This document shows positions 10,001 to 18,203 of a stretch of 64,000 nt of DNA, in pieces. Within the stretch, counting starts at the first letter, position 1, and the number at the start of each line of letters is the position of its first letter. A program made the translations under genes and the position numbers. The notes under the pieces are model-generated. The model had not been told where the DNA came from and did not search any database. It saw nothing but the letters and a program-made list of their open reading frames with translations. Source of the stretch: Rhodothermia bacterium (GTDB lineage: Bacteria > Bacteroidota > Rhodothermia > Rhodothermales > JAAAOL01); the NCBI GenBank assembly GCA_030428385.1, contig JAUIDY010000008.1:1-64000 (forward strand). The letters are read 5' to 3'.

Positions 10001-10052
10001 CAGCGAAATTTACGGGACGACGGTCGATCTCGGACTTCGCCTTGCTTTCTAA
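7005..10052 (+). CDS. TonB-dependent receptor with carboxypeptidase-regulatory N-domain (oligogalacturonide uptake candidate)
   Basis: Outer-membrane, TonB-energised importer, probably of pectin oligosaccharides judging by its neighbours. I chose the ATG at 7005 because it gives a normal signal peptide (MPLTPV to ATSALAQG); an in-frame ATG at 6936 would add 23 residues in front of it. After the signal come a CarboxypepD_reg-like domain (GTIRGTITDATDGSTLIGANV), a plug with ELPDANAAESIGRLPGV and the ITLRGLGGAFTSVTVDG strand, and a long beta-barrel ending in a terminal phenylalanine (LGLRLAF). The plug wording resembles the receptor group first defined in Xanthomonas/Caulobacter rather than classical SusC, and no SusD gene follows. 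Two operator-like sites lie upstream. Substrate is inferred. Confidence 0.9.
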   Translation: MPLTPVSLLVHVKTITLAICVVLVGLFAATSALAQGTIRGTITDATDGSTLIGANVLLMGTALGASADVNGAYRISRVRTGDYTVRVSYIGYEEQTFEITVVSGETVVLDVELSPGIILDEVVVSAQIEGQTAAINQQLNSNTIVNVVSEEKIQELPDANAAESIGRLPGVSVQRSGGEANEITLRGLGGAFTSVTVDGVKVSPTDPASRSIDLSAISQGSLSGIELFKALTPDKDGDAIAGSVNLVTRRAPETRQFRVDILGAYNELAGDFGQYDADFRYGERFFNNVLGVQISGNLERRNRTSQEYDPDFDCSVNDFTVCQIDDLQLDYTDEVRERRGAGAILDVGTPDGGFVKFSSIYNETSRDFITYGRNYPTTGELLFYTARDREQTIRLFTNALTGENYVLGLNASWGASYSYSASDYPYDLSLAFTEPSTTDSEGTTVSGMGPVSNEVRRGEPEGIIPFALNNFEQAYLYSAFFRNEEASDADLAVYLDLERTYTIGNTISGALKVGGKHRSKSRSRDRSEVFSPYYNTPFPDFVMLSDGTIVEKNFSGSSFEDYVRNGELVIASNFLGGEGRSEEIFGDRFTLTPVLDQDLIREWFELNRNGVRNAQGSDLEYEINREPEVDYYDITERVSAGYAMSTVDFGRNVTWLAGVRLEREDNDYASRYAPNGLDGVPVPTGAIRDTSSTYAQSVWLPNTQFIIRPTDFMTVRLAAYRALARPDFNNRLANTVARRAGFFFPGNSIVIGNPNLRTATAWNYEANVSFLGRRLGLFSVSGFYKRIDDYFQVINGLRYRGSAVFDSLGIAYESPFGDGAQFQLRVPYNLDEATTVQGIEVEHQTNFHYLPGPLSGIVLGYNFSVVRSSTYVPRVRVETTFIERPPFPPIPQVEFVPYEQEQKLQRQPDFFANVSVGYDFRSFSARLSVFHQEAYTTSFAANTEIGNDGLRDGYTRLDLAFKQAIGPRVRVLLNINNLTGVEERSLSRNSTLNRTLINNSEIYGTTVDLGLRLAF

Positions 10053-10103
10053 CCTACCGGCACCTGTCGGGCTCTTTTTCCTCTCACCAATCCACCAAGT
10101 TTC

Positions 10104-11846
10104 ATGACCATCAAGCTACGCATCATGGCCCTTGCAGCCACGTTCCTCCTCGTGGGGGCTGCAACCGCCCAGACCCAGTCGTGCCCGTCCGACCAGGCTG
10201 TCTGCGTTGTCACCAACGGACAAACGCTGAACGACGTCATCAATGGCGACACAACCGCTACCGGCGAGCGCGTCCGCATGGACCGTATTTACGAGTTGGA
10301 GCGCGACGGCATCTACCTCATGAGCGCCGATGTGCGGAATGACGGCTACGCCCTTGTGATTCAAGGCGCCGAGAGTGATGCCGGTGCGATCCCGCAGGTG
10401 TACACCACGCTAAATCCCACGAGCGGAAACGTGGTGGGCGACCCGTTTGGCATGCAAGGCGACCTCACCCTGCGCAACTTCGCGATGGCCGGTGTGCTTC
10501 CTGCCGACGTGGGTGGTGAACTGCCGAACATCTCGACGCGTGTGGTGCGGGTGCGGGCCCCCGGGTTTGACCTCGTCATGGACCGTTTCATCGCGGTCAA
10601 CTTCAAGGCGAGCATTGTCCGGGCGCAGTCGGCGCTTCGCAAGTTCGAGATGACCAACAGCGTATGGGCCAACTCTGGCTGGCTGGGCGACAACGGGACC
10701 AACTTTGGCGCGGGCAAAGGGATTGACCTCCGCGATGGCTCCATCGACTCGCTTGTCATCCGCAACAGCACCTTTATTAACTACACCGACCGCATCATCC
10801 GACACCGTAGCAGCACCGGCCCGATCCAGCACATGATCTTTGATCATAACACCATCATCAACGCCGTTTCTTACCACGGCATGATTGCGCTCGGTGAGGT
10901 TGGCGAGTCCGTTCAGATCACCAACAACCTGTTTTACGATGGCTTTGTGGCCGGTGCTGACACCAGCGATTCCGTGCGTCAGGAAGAGTTCAACGAACCC
11001 GGTGAGTTTTATGCCAACGGCAAGGCCCAGATGCACTGGATCTCCTCGGTCCCGAACGAGACCACCCGGTGGGACATCACGAACAACGTTTTTGTCGTGA
11101 CCGATGAAGTAGATGCCTTTTACCAGCAGTTCGGCGATGGCGGCGGCGACGATGGCAACCCTGACAACGGATCCGACGGCGATAATGACATCATTGGTGT
11201 GGGCGACCCCGTCACTAGCCATATCCGCGGCCGCCTCTCGGATCCGGATGGCGCGTTCACCGAACACGACTTCGACTTCACCAACGCGCCGGACGCCCCG
11301 ATTGCCATGGTGACGTGGTATCGGACGGAGACGGGTCGGACGAAGGAAACCATCAGCTTCGATGCCGCCACGGACGACTACGACCGCCGCGACATGGCCT
11401 ACTTCCTGAACGACTTTGACGCCTCCTACCCGACCACGGCGGCGGCCTTCACAGCGGGCGAAGGCGCGTGCCCGGTGGGGGCCCTGACCTGGTTCCCGGC
11501 GGTGGATGCGGCGGCCTGCGAAGCAGCGGCCACCACCGTCGAGCGGATCTCGGGTGAAGTACCGAGTGGATTTGTGCTGGATCAGAACTACCCCAACCCC
11601 TTCAACCCGACCACGAGCATCACCTATGCGCTGCCGGAAGCCAGCACGGTCTCGCTGGTGGTGTACAACGTGTTGGGCCGCGAAGTAGCGCGCTTGGTTA
11701 ATGCACAGTCGCAGGCCGCGGGCACGTACCAGGTGTCGTGGGACGGCCTCGATGCCACGGGCAGCCGGGTCGCTTCGGGCATGTATTTCTACCAGCTTCA
11801 GGCCGGTGGGACCCTCGTGTCGAAGACGATGACGTTGCTGAAATAA
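10104..11846 (+). CDS. Secreted beta-helix protein with T9SS-type sorting domain, partner candidate of the TonB receptor
   Basis: A 580-residue exported protein of unproven function. It has a signal peptide (to about residue 23, GAATAQT), then many short strand repeats such as ITNNLFYDGF, FDHNTIINAV and VIRNSTFINY that indicate a right-handed parallel beta-helix, as in pectin-active enzymes and binding proteins. A glycine/aspartate-rich linker (GDGGGDDGNPDNGSDGD) near residue 350 may bind calcium. The end carries QNYPNPFNPTTSITYALPE and GMYFYQLQ, a typical Por sorting domain. It starts 51 bases after the receptor stop on the same strand, where a SusD gene would normally sit. Catalytic residues of a known lyase family could not be placed. 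A strong terminator follows. Confidence 0.82.
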   Translation: MTIKLRIMALAATFLLVGAATAQTQSCPSDQAVCVVTNGQTLNDVINGDTTATGERVRMDRIYELERDGIYLMSADVRNDGYALVIQGAESDAGAIPQVYTTLNPTSGNVVGDPFGMQGDLTLRNFAMAGVLPADVGGELPNISTRVVRVRAPGFDLVMDRFIAVNFKASIVRAQSALRKFEMTNSVWANSGWLGDNGTNFGAGKGIDLRDGSIDSLVIRNSTFINYTDRIIRHRSSTGPIQHMIFDHNTIINAVSYHGMIALGEVGESVQITNNLFYDGFVAGADTSDSVRQEEFNEPGEFYANGKAQMHWISSVPNETTRWDITNNVFVVTDEVDAFYQQFGDGGGDDGNPDNGSDGDNDIIGVGDPVTSHIRGRLSDPDGAFTEHDFDFTNAPDAPIAMVTWYRTETGRTKETISFDAATDDYDRRDMAYFLNDFDASYPTTAAAFTAGEGACPVGALTWFPAVDAAACEAAATTVERISGEVPSGFVLDQNYPNPFNPTTSITYALPEASTVSLVVYNVLGREVARLVNAQSQAAGTYQVSWDGLDATGSRVASGMYFYQLQAGGTLVSKTMTLLK

Positions 11847-11859
11847 GCGCTTTTCCCGA

Positions 11860-11917
11860 AGGCCGCCGTGGTTCATGATGGCATGCGTCGTGGTGAACCA
11901 CGGCGGCCTTTTTTTGG
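11860..11917 (+). terminator. Strong intrinsic terminator after the receptor/beta-helix pair
   Basis: A perfect 16-base stem (AGGCCGCCGTGGTTCA at 11861-11876 with its complement at 11895-11910) is followed directly by a T-run at 11910-11916. Confidence 0.9.
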
Positions 11918-11986
11918 TCTGGATGGTACGAACAAAGCGTATCCCTGACTCCGCCCCTTCCTTTCCAGCTTTGATCCCGTTACTGC

Positions 11987-13459
11987 GTGGAACCCCTTGC
12001 GCTTCACCCTGATCGTTTTTTCCACCCCGAACCAAGTGTACGTCGCACGGCACGGGCGCTATATGAAGAAGTGAAGGGCCTGCCGCTGATTTGCCCGCAT
12101 GGGCATGTGCCGCCTGCGCTGCTCGCCGAGAACCACCCGTTTCCCGAGCCCACCTCGCTCCTCATCACCCCCGATCACTACATCTTCCGGATGTTATATG
12201 CGCGGGGGGTGCAAATGGAAGACCTGGGTATTCCCACGCAGGATGGCACGCCTGTCGAACAGGATTCCCGAACCATCTGGCAGCGGTTTGCTGACCATTA
12301 CCACCTGTTCCTCGGCACGCCCACGCGGGCCTGGCTCGACTACGTGTTTTACCACGTCTTCGACGTGCGCGTGACGCTCGGTGAAGCGTCGGCTATGCGG
12401 GTCTACGATCAGATCCAGGAGCGTTTGCAAGCGCCTGCCTTTCGGCCCCGCGCCCTCTTCGATCAGTTTAACATCGAAGTGCTGACGACGACGGATGCTG
12501 CCGCCGACTCTCTAACGCATCACAAGGCCATTCAAGCATCCGACTGGGACGGGCGGGTGGTGCCCTGTTTTCGCCCCGATGCCGTCTTGCGAATCGCCAA
12601 CACCACGTGGCCCGACGAACTGGCGCAGCTCGAAACCGCTGTGGACAGCGAAATTGGAAGCTATGCCGCCTTCATTGAAGCGTTAGAAGACCGACGGGCG
12701 TTCTTTAAGACGATGGGGGCTACCTCCACCGACCATGCCGTGCTCGTGCCACGCACCGAGCGCGTGACCGACGAGGCGGCGGAGCGGCTTTTTCAGCGTG
12801 CCTTGCAGGGTACCGCCACGGCAGCAGATCAAGCCCAGTTTGAGGCGCACATGCTGATGGAGATGGCCCGCATGAGCACCGAGGACGGCCTCGTCATGCA
12901 ACTGCACCCCGGAGCCTACCGGAATCATAACGAAGCCGTGGGGCAGCGCTTCGGACCGGACAAAGGCGCCGACATCCCCCTCGCCACCGAGTACACCCGC
13001 AACCTCAAAGCCCTCCTCAACGCCTACGGCGCCGATCCCCGACTCACGTTCGTCGTCTTCACCCTCGACGAAAGCACCTACGCCCGCGAACTTGCCCCCC
13101 TCGCCGGGCACTATCCCGCCATGAGGCTCGGCCCCGCGTGGTGGTTCTTCGACAGCATCGAGGGTATGAAACGCTACCGCGAGCACGTCACCGAGACGGC
13201 GGGCATCTACAACACGGCGGGTTTCAACGATGACACGCGGGCGTTCCTCTCGATTCCGGCCCGGCACGACCTCTCCCGCCGCGTCGATGCCAACTACCTC
13301 GCCCGGCTGGTAGCGCAGCACCGCGTAGATCTGTCGGATGCTCATGAGATGATGCGGGCGCTGGCGTACGACCTCGTCAAACAAACCTATAAACTCGGCG
13401 AAGCGCACACCGAACCCCTCCCCACGAACGGCAGCAATCCCGCCCGCCACAACACCTAA
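11987..13459 (+). CDS. uxaC: Uronate isomerase, second copy
   Basis: Cytoplasmic isomerase for D-galacturonate/D-glucuronate, 490 residues, slightly longer than the approximately 470 of E. coli UxaC. The GTG at 11987 opens MEPLALHPDRFFHPEPSV. The metal-site stretch CPHGHVPP, the block PDHYIFRMLYARG and the late GFNDDTRAFLSIPARHD are visible. It is a paralog of the copy at the left edge and has long identical segments with it. Its TAA overlaps the ATG of the PL1 lyase gene by one base, so the two genes are translationally coupled. Together with the lyase and GH105 genes it forms the second pectin operon of the window. Confidence 0.95.
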   Translation: MEPLALHPDRFFHPEPSVRRTARALYEEVKGLPLICPHGHVPPALLAENHPFPEPTSLLITPDHYIFRMLYARGVQMEDLGIPTQDGTPVEQDSRTIWQRFADHYHLFLGTPTRAWLDYVFYHVFDVRVTLGEASAMRVYDQIQERLQAPAFRPRALFDQFNIEVLTTTDAAADSLTHHKAIQASDWDGRVVPCFRPDAVLRIANTTWPDELAQLETAVDSEIGSYAAFIEALEDRRAFFKTMGATSTDHAVLVPRTERVTDEAAERLFQRALQGTATAADQAQFEAHMLMEMARMSTEDGLVMQLHPGAYRNHNEAVGQRFGPDKGADIPLATEYTRNLKALLNAYGADPRLTFVVFTLDESTYARELAPLAGHYPAMRLGPAWWFFDSIEGMKRYREHVTETAGIYNTAGFNDDTRAFLSIPARHDLSRRVDANYLARLVAQHRVDLSDAHEMMRALAYDLVKQTYKLGEAHTEPLPTNGSNPARHNT

Positions 13460-15501
13460 TGACAACATCCCGGCTCCATCTTGCCTTTTTGGCAGCGGCC
13501 CTGGGCTGGGTGCCGCTGGTGCAGGGACAAACCCCCATCCCTGCCTTTCCCGGAGCCGAAGGGTTTGGCATGTTTACCATCGGCGGGCGCGGCGGCGACG
13601 TGTACATCATCACCACGCTCGCCGACTACGACGAGACAGAGACGCCGATTGCAGGCAGCTTGCGATACGCCATCGAGCAGGAAGGGCCACGCACGGTGGT
13701 TTTTGCCGTGGCCGGATACATCGAGTTGAAACGCACCCTTGAAATCCGGCAGCCCTACCTGACGCTGGCCGCCCAAACGGCCCCCGGCGACGGCGTGACG
13801 TTAAAAAACTACGGCGTGGAGGTGTACGCTCCCCAGGTCATCCTGCGCCACCTGCGCGTGCGCCCCGGCGACGTGGCCCACACCGAACAGGACGCCATCA
13901 ACGTGCGCTCCCGCGACGTGATCATCGATCATTGCTCCGTCAGTTGGAGCACGGACGAAACGCTGAGTGTGATCGGCGAGGCGACAAACGTGACGGTGCA
14001 GTGGTGCCTCATCGCCGAGAGCTTAAACGAGTCGGTGCACCATAAGGGCGCGCATGGCTACGGCACGCTGCTCACCTCGCCCGGCGATGTCACGATCCAC
14101 CACTCGATCTATGCCTTCCACCACAGCCGCAACCCGCGTCCAAAGGATTTGCTGCTGGACTTCCGCAACAACCTGATCTATGGCTTCGGGGACCGGGCAG
14201 GCTACAACATCCATGAGTTCACGCGGATGAACTACGTGGGCAACACCATCCGTCCCCTACCCTACAGCCATCACCGCGATTACGCCTTCACGCTTGGCGG
14301 CACCAACGGGCGTATTTTTGCCGACGGCAACGTGTGGCAAAACGAACAACAAACGGTCGACGACGACTGGCAACTTTTTATGCCACCCAATGGGTTTTCC
14401 CGTCAGGATGTGGAGAACACCGTGCGGGTAAACCTGCCTTTTGCCACACCGTCCGTCACCACCGAAGCCGCCGACATCGCGCTTCAACGCATGAAGCAAG
14501 AAGCCGGAGCAACGCTCCCTGTCCGCGATGCCGTTGACCAACGCATCCTGGGCTTGATTGAAGCGGGAAAGGGGCAGATCATCAACTCGCAAAACGACGT
14601 GGCTGGCTGGCCTGATTTGCGTGCGGAAGCTCCGCCTGCCGACACCGACGCCGACGGCATGCCCGACGCCTGGGAAACGCAGCACGGCCTGAACCCCGTC
14701 GATGGCACCGACCACCGCGCTGACCTTGACGACGACGGCTATACCAACCTCGAAGAATACCTGAACGCCACGGACGCCACGACGCCGTTCCTTTGGTTGG
14801 CACCACCCACGCTCTCGCCACCTTCTGGAACCGCCTTCACGGATACTCTCACCGTCACTATCAGCCACAACGACCCGGATACGCCGATCCGGTACACGCT
14901 CAACGGCGACGAACCCACCGTTTACCACCCGCTCTACCACGCCCCGCTTCGCCTTACCGCAACCCGTCATGTGCGTGCCAAAGCACTACACGGTCAGACA
15001 TCGACCACCGCCGCCGTTGCGACCTATAGCAAGCTGGCGTGGCAAGCTGCCGAAGCGCCCCCGCCCGACGTGGCGGCGGGTCTTCGCGCGGCCTATTACG
15101 AAAGCCCCGATTGGGACGAAGGCCCGCCGCCAACCGCCCGGACGCCGCTCCACACCACCGTCGCCCCGCACGTCTCCGCCGACCTCCGTCAGCGGGAGTA
15201 TGGCTACGCGCTGGTGTTCAATGGCTATGTACAAGTACCCGAAGACGGCATTTACACCTTCACGTTTCAGGATGACGCCCGCAGCCGCTTCTTCCTAAAC
15301 GGCACCCTCCTCACGCCCGGCACATTGCCCGACGGCCAAACGAGCAGTGCGGCCCTCCGGGCAGGATTGCACGACCTTGAAGTATGGCACCTACGCGAAG
15401 TCCCGCTTCGGTATCCGCTGGTGCTGCACTGGGCCGGGCCCGGCTTCGCGTCACAGCCCATTCCTGCTTCTGCTTTTTTCCACCGTCCATCTGCACCCTA
15501 A
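13459..15501 (+). CDS. Pectate lyase (PL1-like) with dockerin-like, chitobiase-C-like and PA14-like parts
   Basis: A secreted 680-residue multidomain lyase. After a signal peptide (to VQGQT) comes PAFPGAEGFG, the usual opening of PL1 enzymes of Bacteroidota, then a beta-helix with RHLRVRPGD, IIDHCSVSWSTDETLSV and HHSRNPRPK. Around residue 395 a calcium-loop region appears (DTDADGMPDAWETQHGLNP and DLDDDGYTNLEEYLNA), followed by a chitobiase/FN3-like module (TPIRYTLNGDEPT) and a C-terminal PA14-like sandwich (YVQVPEDGIYTFTFQDDARS). Unlike the PL9 enzyme it has no NYPNPF sorting domain, so it may stay in the periplasm or on the membrane. It starts inside the uxaC stop and the GH105 gene begins 3 bases after its own stop. 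Confidence 0.9.
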   Translation: MTTSRLHLAFLAAALGWVPLVQGQTPIPAFPGAEGFGMFTIGGRGGDVYIITTLADYDETETPIAGSLRYAIEQEGPRTVVFAVAGYIELKRTLEIRQPYLTLAAQTAPGDGVTLKNYGVEVYAPQVILRHLRVRPGDVAHTEQDAINVRSRDVIIDHCSVSWSTDETLSVIGEATNVTVQWCLIAESLNESVHHKGAHGYGTLLTSPGDVTIHHSIYAFHHSRNPRPKDLLLDFRNNLIYGFGDRAGYNIHEFTRMNYVGNTIRPLPYSHHRDYAFTLGGTNGRIFADGNVWQNEQQTVDDDWQLFMPPNGFSRQDVENTVRVNLPFATPSVTTEAADIALQRMKQEAGATLPVRDAVDQRILGLIEAGKGQIINSQNDVAGWPDLRAEAPPADTDADGMPDAWETQHGLNPVDGTDHRADLDDDGYTNLEEYLNATDATTPFLWLAPPTLSPPSGTAFTDTLTVTISHNDPDTPIRYTLNGDEPTVYHPLYHAPLRLTATRHVRAKALHGQTSTTAAVATYSKLAWQAAEAPPPDVAAGLRAAYYESPDWDEGPPPTARTPLHTTVAPHVSADLRQREYGYALVFNGYVQVPEDGIYTFTFQDDARSRFFLNGTLLTPGTLPDGQTSSAALRAGLHDLEVWHLREVPLRYPLVLHWAGPGFASQPIPASAFFHRPSAP

Positions 15502-15504
15502 GCT

Positions 15505-16707
15505 ATGTCTCTCTCATCCTTCGTAAAAAAACAGGGCCCCGCCCTGCTGTTGATCGTGCTGATCGGCGTCAGCGCGGGACCCACTTGCGCCCAGGAATCC
15601 GATGCCGAGTCGCCGTGGTCGGTACGCGTGGCGGAGTCGGTTATGACGCGCAAGCCCGTGCTCTCCGACGAGTGGCACTACGAACTCGGCCTGATGCTCA
15701 AATCGTTCGAGCGCCTGTGGCGGCAGACGGGCGAAGAACGCTACTACGCGTACATCAAGGACAACATGGACCAGTTCATCGCTGAGGACGGGTCGATCCG
15801 CACGTATGAAGTCGAAGAGTTCAACATCGACCAGATCAACGCGGGCAAGATGCTGTTTCCACTGTATGCCGAAACCGGCGAGGAACGCTATCGCCGCGCC
15901 GCCGACACGCTGCGCAAGCAACTACGCCTGCACCCGCGCACCAGCGAAGGCGGCTTCTGGCACAAGCAAATTTATCCGTACCAGTTGTGGCTGGACGGCG
16001 TCTACATGGGCGGGCCGTTCCTCACACAGTACGGCGTGGCATTCGACGATCATGAAGCCATCGACGAGGTCACCCGCGAGATTTTGCTCGTCGCCCGCTA
16101 CACCCGCGACCCGGCAACAGGGCTGCTGTATCACGGCTGGGATGAAAAACGGGAGCAGATCTGGGCTGATCCTGTCACGGGGCTTTCCGCCAACTTCTGG
16201 GGCCGGGCGATGGGCTGGTACGCGATGGCGCTGGTGGATGTGTTAGACGACTTACCCGAAGATCACTCCGACTATGGCGCTGTGGTACGCGTCCTGCAAG
16301 ACCTCGCCGAAGCGGTGAGCAAGGTGCAAGACCCGGTGACCGGGCTGTGGTATCAGGTGGTGGACAAGCCGACGTATGAAGGCAACTACCTCGAAGGCTC
16401 AGCCTCCAGCATGTTCACCTACGCACTGGCAAAAGGCGTCCGTCAGGGCCACCTGGAAGAAAAATATCTCGACGTGGCGCAACGGGCCTACGACGGCTTG
16501 CTCACCCACCTCATCACTGTGGAAGATGGGCTCGTTAGCCTGAACCAGATCTGCGCGGTGGCGGGGCTGGGCGGCAAGCAGCAGCGGGACGGCTCGTTTG
16601 AATACTACATGAGCGAACCCGTGGTGGCTAATGACCCCAAAGGCGTCGGCCCGTTCATCATGGCGAGCCTGGAAATGGAGCTCCTCGGACAGGATGCGAA
16701 TCCGTAA
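15505..16707 (+). CDS. Glycoside hydrolase family 105/88, unsaturated uronyl hydrolase
   Basis: Hydrolyses the delta-4,5-unsaturated galacturonate (or glucuronate) from the non-reducing end of oligosaccharides made by pectate lyases; the freed sugar rearranges to the KduI substrate. Of 400 residues, the first 30 form a signal peptide (ends PTCAQ), so the enzyme is probably periplasmic. The rest is an (alpha/alpha)6 barrel with WLDGVYMGGPF, whose D164 matches the catalytic aspartate of YteR, plus RAMGWYAMALVDVL and the late MSEPVVANDPKGVGPFIMASLEME. It follows the PL1 gene after only 3 bases, matching their successive steps. Confidence 0.93.
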   Translation: MSLSSFVKKQGPALLLIVLIGVSAGPTCAQESDAESPWSVRVAESVMTRKPVLSDEWHYELGLMLKSFERLWRQTGEERYYAYIKDNMDQFIAEDGSIRTYEVEEFNIDQINAGKMLFPLYAETGEERYRRAADTLRKQLRLHPRTSEGGFWHKQIYPYQLWLDGVYMGGPFLTQYGVAFDDHEAIDEVTREILLVARYTRDPATGLLYHGWDEKREQIWADPVTGLSANFWGRAMGWYAMALVDVLDDLPEDHSDYGAVVRVLQDLAEAVSKVQDPVTGLWYQVVDKPTYEGNYLEGSASSMFTYALAKGVRQGHLEEKYLDVAQRAYDGLLTHLITVEDGLVSLNQICAVAGLGGKQQRDGSFEYYMSEPVVANDPKGVGPFIMASLEMELLGQDANP

Positions 16708-16752
16708 CGGCTGCCTGTTCCGTTCTGCTGTTCGCCAGGCATTGTCTTACCT

Positions 16753-16820
16753 GTCCTTTTGGCTTGATCCAAAAGGACCAAAAGATCAAGGCTGCACCAA
16801 AATCGGCTGACGCCGATTTT
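16753..16820. repeat. Compound inverted-repeat element between GH105 and DUF4861 genes
   Basis: Three nested stems lie in 68 bases: GTCCTTTTGG/CCAAAAGGAC (16753-16762 with 16769-16778), CTTGATC/GATCAAG (16763-16769 with 16784-16790) and AAAATCGGC/GCCGATTTT (16799-16807 with 16812-16820). The first two overlap and can only form one at a time. From general knowledge, similar TTGATCC-AAAAGG-CCAAAAGATCAAGGC strings recur between genes in other Bacteroidota genomes. Only one copy is in this window. Confidence 0.55.
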
Positions 16821-16898
16821 GCTAAGGCCGAACAGAATTTTGATGTGGCTCGGTCCTGTAGCTGGAGATCTTTTTTTATTTAAACGCTTCCCAAAACG

Positions 16899-18080
16899 AT
16901 GTCGAACAACACAAAAATACCCGCGTCGCTGTTTTTGCTGCTGCTGTTCCTGGTAGCAACTTCCACCCACGCCCAAACGCCCCACTTCATCGCCGAGGTA
17001 GCGAACCCCCTCACGGCTAACCGAACGGATGAAATCGTAAGCATTGCCTGGAGCGAGGTGCAACAGCGTCTCGGCACTGCCAACGCTGATCAACTCCGCG
17101 TGGTGGACGCAAGCACTGGCCTCAATGTACCGATGCAAGTGATCGACAACGACGCCGACGGGCAACCCGATGAACTGCTGTTCCTCGCCGACGTGTGGGC
17201 CAACGGCACATGCACCTACCGCGTCGAAGCCTCCACCCCATCGGAATCAACCACACCACGAGTCCACGCCCGCCACGATGAGGAGCGCGACGACCTTGCG
17301 TGGGAGAGCGACAAGATGGCGTTTCGGACGTACGGAAAAGGGCTGTGGGAAGCCTCGGCCTACGCCCCGCTCGTAAGCAGCGGTATCGACGTGTGGCTAA
17401 AGCGGGTCCCTGATCTCATCGTGGAGCCCTGGTATGCCAAAGGCCACGATGCCTACCACATCGACACGGGCGAAGGAGCCGACTTCTTCAGCGTCGGCGA
17501 GTCGCTGGGCGCGGGCGGAACCGCCCTGTGGCAAGACGGCGAACTGGTACGAGCCCCCAACTTCTCCGACTATCGCATCATCACTACGGGGCCGCTACGG
17601 GCGATTTTCGAGTTGGAATATGACGCCATCGGCGACGAGGAGGTGCAAGAAACCAAACGCTTCATCGTAGACGCCGGGCAGTATCTTTTTCGGCAGGAAA
17701 GCACCTTCCAGACCGACGCGGAATCGGTGACCTACGCCGTGGGGCTTGTGGAGCGCTCGGGCACCATTGCCTCCACCAACGGCAATGCGCCGTGGGCATG
17801 GCTGAGCCTGTGGGGCCCGGTCGAGCGCAATGCAGGCGGCCATGGAAACCTCGGGACGGCCGTTCTGCTACACCAAGACCACCTCAACGAAATTCGTGAC
17901 CTCGACCGCCATTATGTGGCACTGGCGACTGCGATGCCTGGCGCTTCCGTCGTCCATTACCTAGGCGCAGGCTGGACCGCCAGCGGGGCCTTTGATACGG
18001 TGGAAGACTGGTGGGCCTATCTGGATGCCTTTTCGCAACGCCTCGGTGCGCCGTTGCAGGTTACTGTAAAAGCAGAATGA
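16899..18080 (+). CDS. DUF4861 family secreted protein of the pectin locus
   Basis: A 393-residue exported protein matching the DUF4861 family as I know it: signal peptide to about residue 25 (STHAQTPHF), then VANPLTANRTDEIVSIAW, DADGQPDELLFLADV and YGKGLWEASAYAPL, followed by a beta-rich half with WYAKGHDAYHIDTGEGADFFSVG. Members often sit beside GH88/GH105 and pectate lyase genes; the exact activity is not something I can state from sequence. It lacks a sorting domain, so it is probably periplasmic. It lies 191 bases after the GH105 gene, beyond a hairpin-rich spacer. Its TGA stop falls on the first bases of a dispersed repeat (18078-18152), so the last residues may have been shaped by that element. 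Confidence 0.82.
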   Translation: MSNNTKIPASLFLLLLFLVATSTHAQTPHFIAEVANPLTANRTDEIVSIAWSEVQQRLGTANADQLRVVDASTGLNVPMQVIDNDADGQPDELLFLADVWANGTCTYRVEASTPSESTTPRVHARHDEERDDLAWESDKMAFRTYGKGLWEASAYAPLVSSGIDVWLKRVPDLIVEPWYAKGHDAYHIDTGEGADFFSVGESLGAGGTALWQDGELVRAPNFSDYRIITTGPLRAIFELEYDAIGDEEVQETKRFIVDAGQYLFRQESTFQTDAESVTYAVGLVERSGTIASTNGNAPWAWLSLWGPVERNAGGHGNLGTAVLLHQDHLNEIRDLDRHYVALATAMPGASVVHYLGAGWTASGAFDTVEDWWAYLDAFSQRLGAPLQVTVKAE

Positions 18081-18152
18081 TCCCAGCCCGGCAAGAAATG
18101 GTACCACAGACGGGGTGAGATCGCCACGTCGCCACAGGCTTCTCGCGATGAC
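18078..18152. repeat. Dispersed repeat copy A (left end missing)
   Basis: This stretch aligns with 41116-41218 over TGATCCCA-CCC, ACCACA-ACGGGGT-AGATCGCCACGTCG and TCGCGATGAC. Copy A lacks the left GTCATCGCGA arm; its preserved left edge is the stop codon of the DUF4861 gene. No coding function is seen. From 18153 to the next gene at 18204 I see nothing. Confidence 0.7.
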
Positions 18153-18203
18153 GAGGGAGGTCCCGACCAAAAGGAGCGGCTGTTATAGAAAAGCAGGTGC
18201 CCG

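Noticed and set aside
10410-12053. 547-codon minus-strand frame
   Set aside because: Crosses a strong terminator and the start of uxaC; shadow composition.
13459-15501. Cellulosome-type protein because of the dockerin-like loops
   Set aside because: The DxDxDGxxD loops are single and lie in a linker; no cohesin-bearing protein is in the window.
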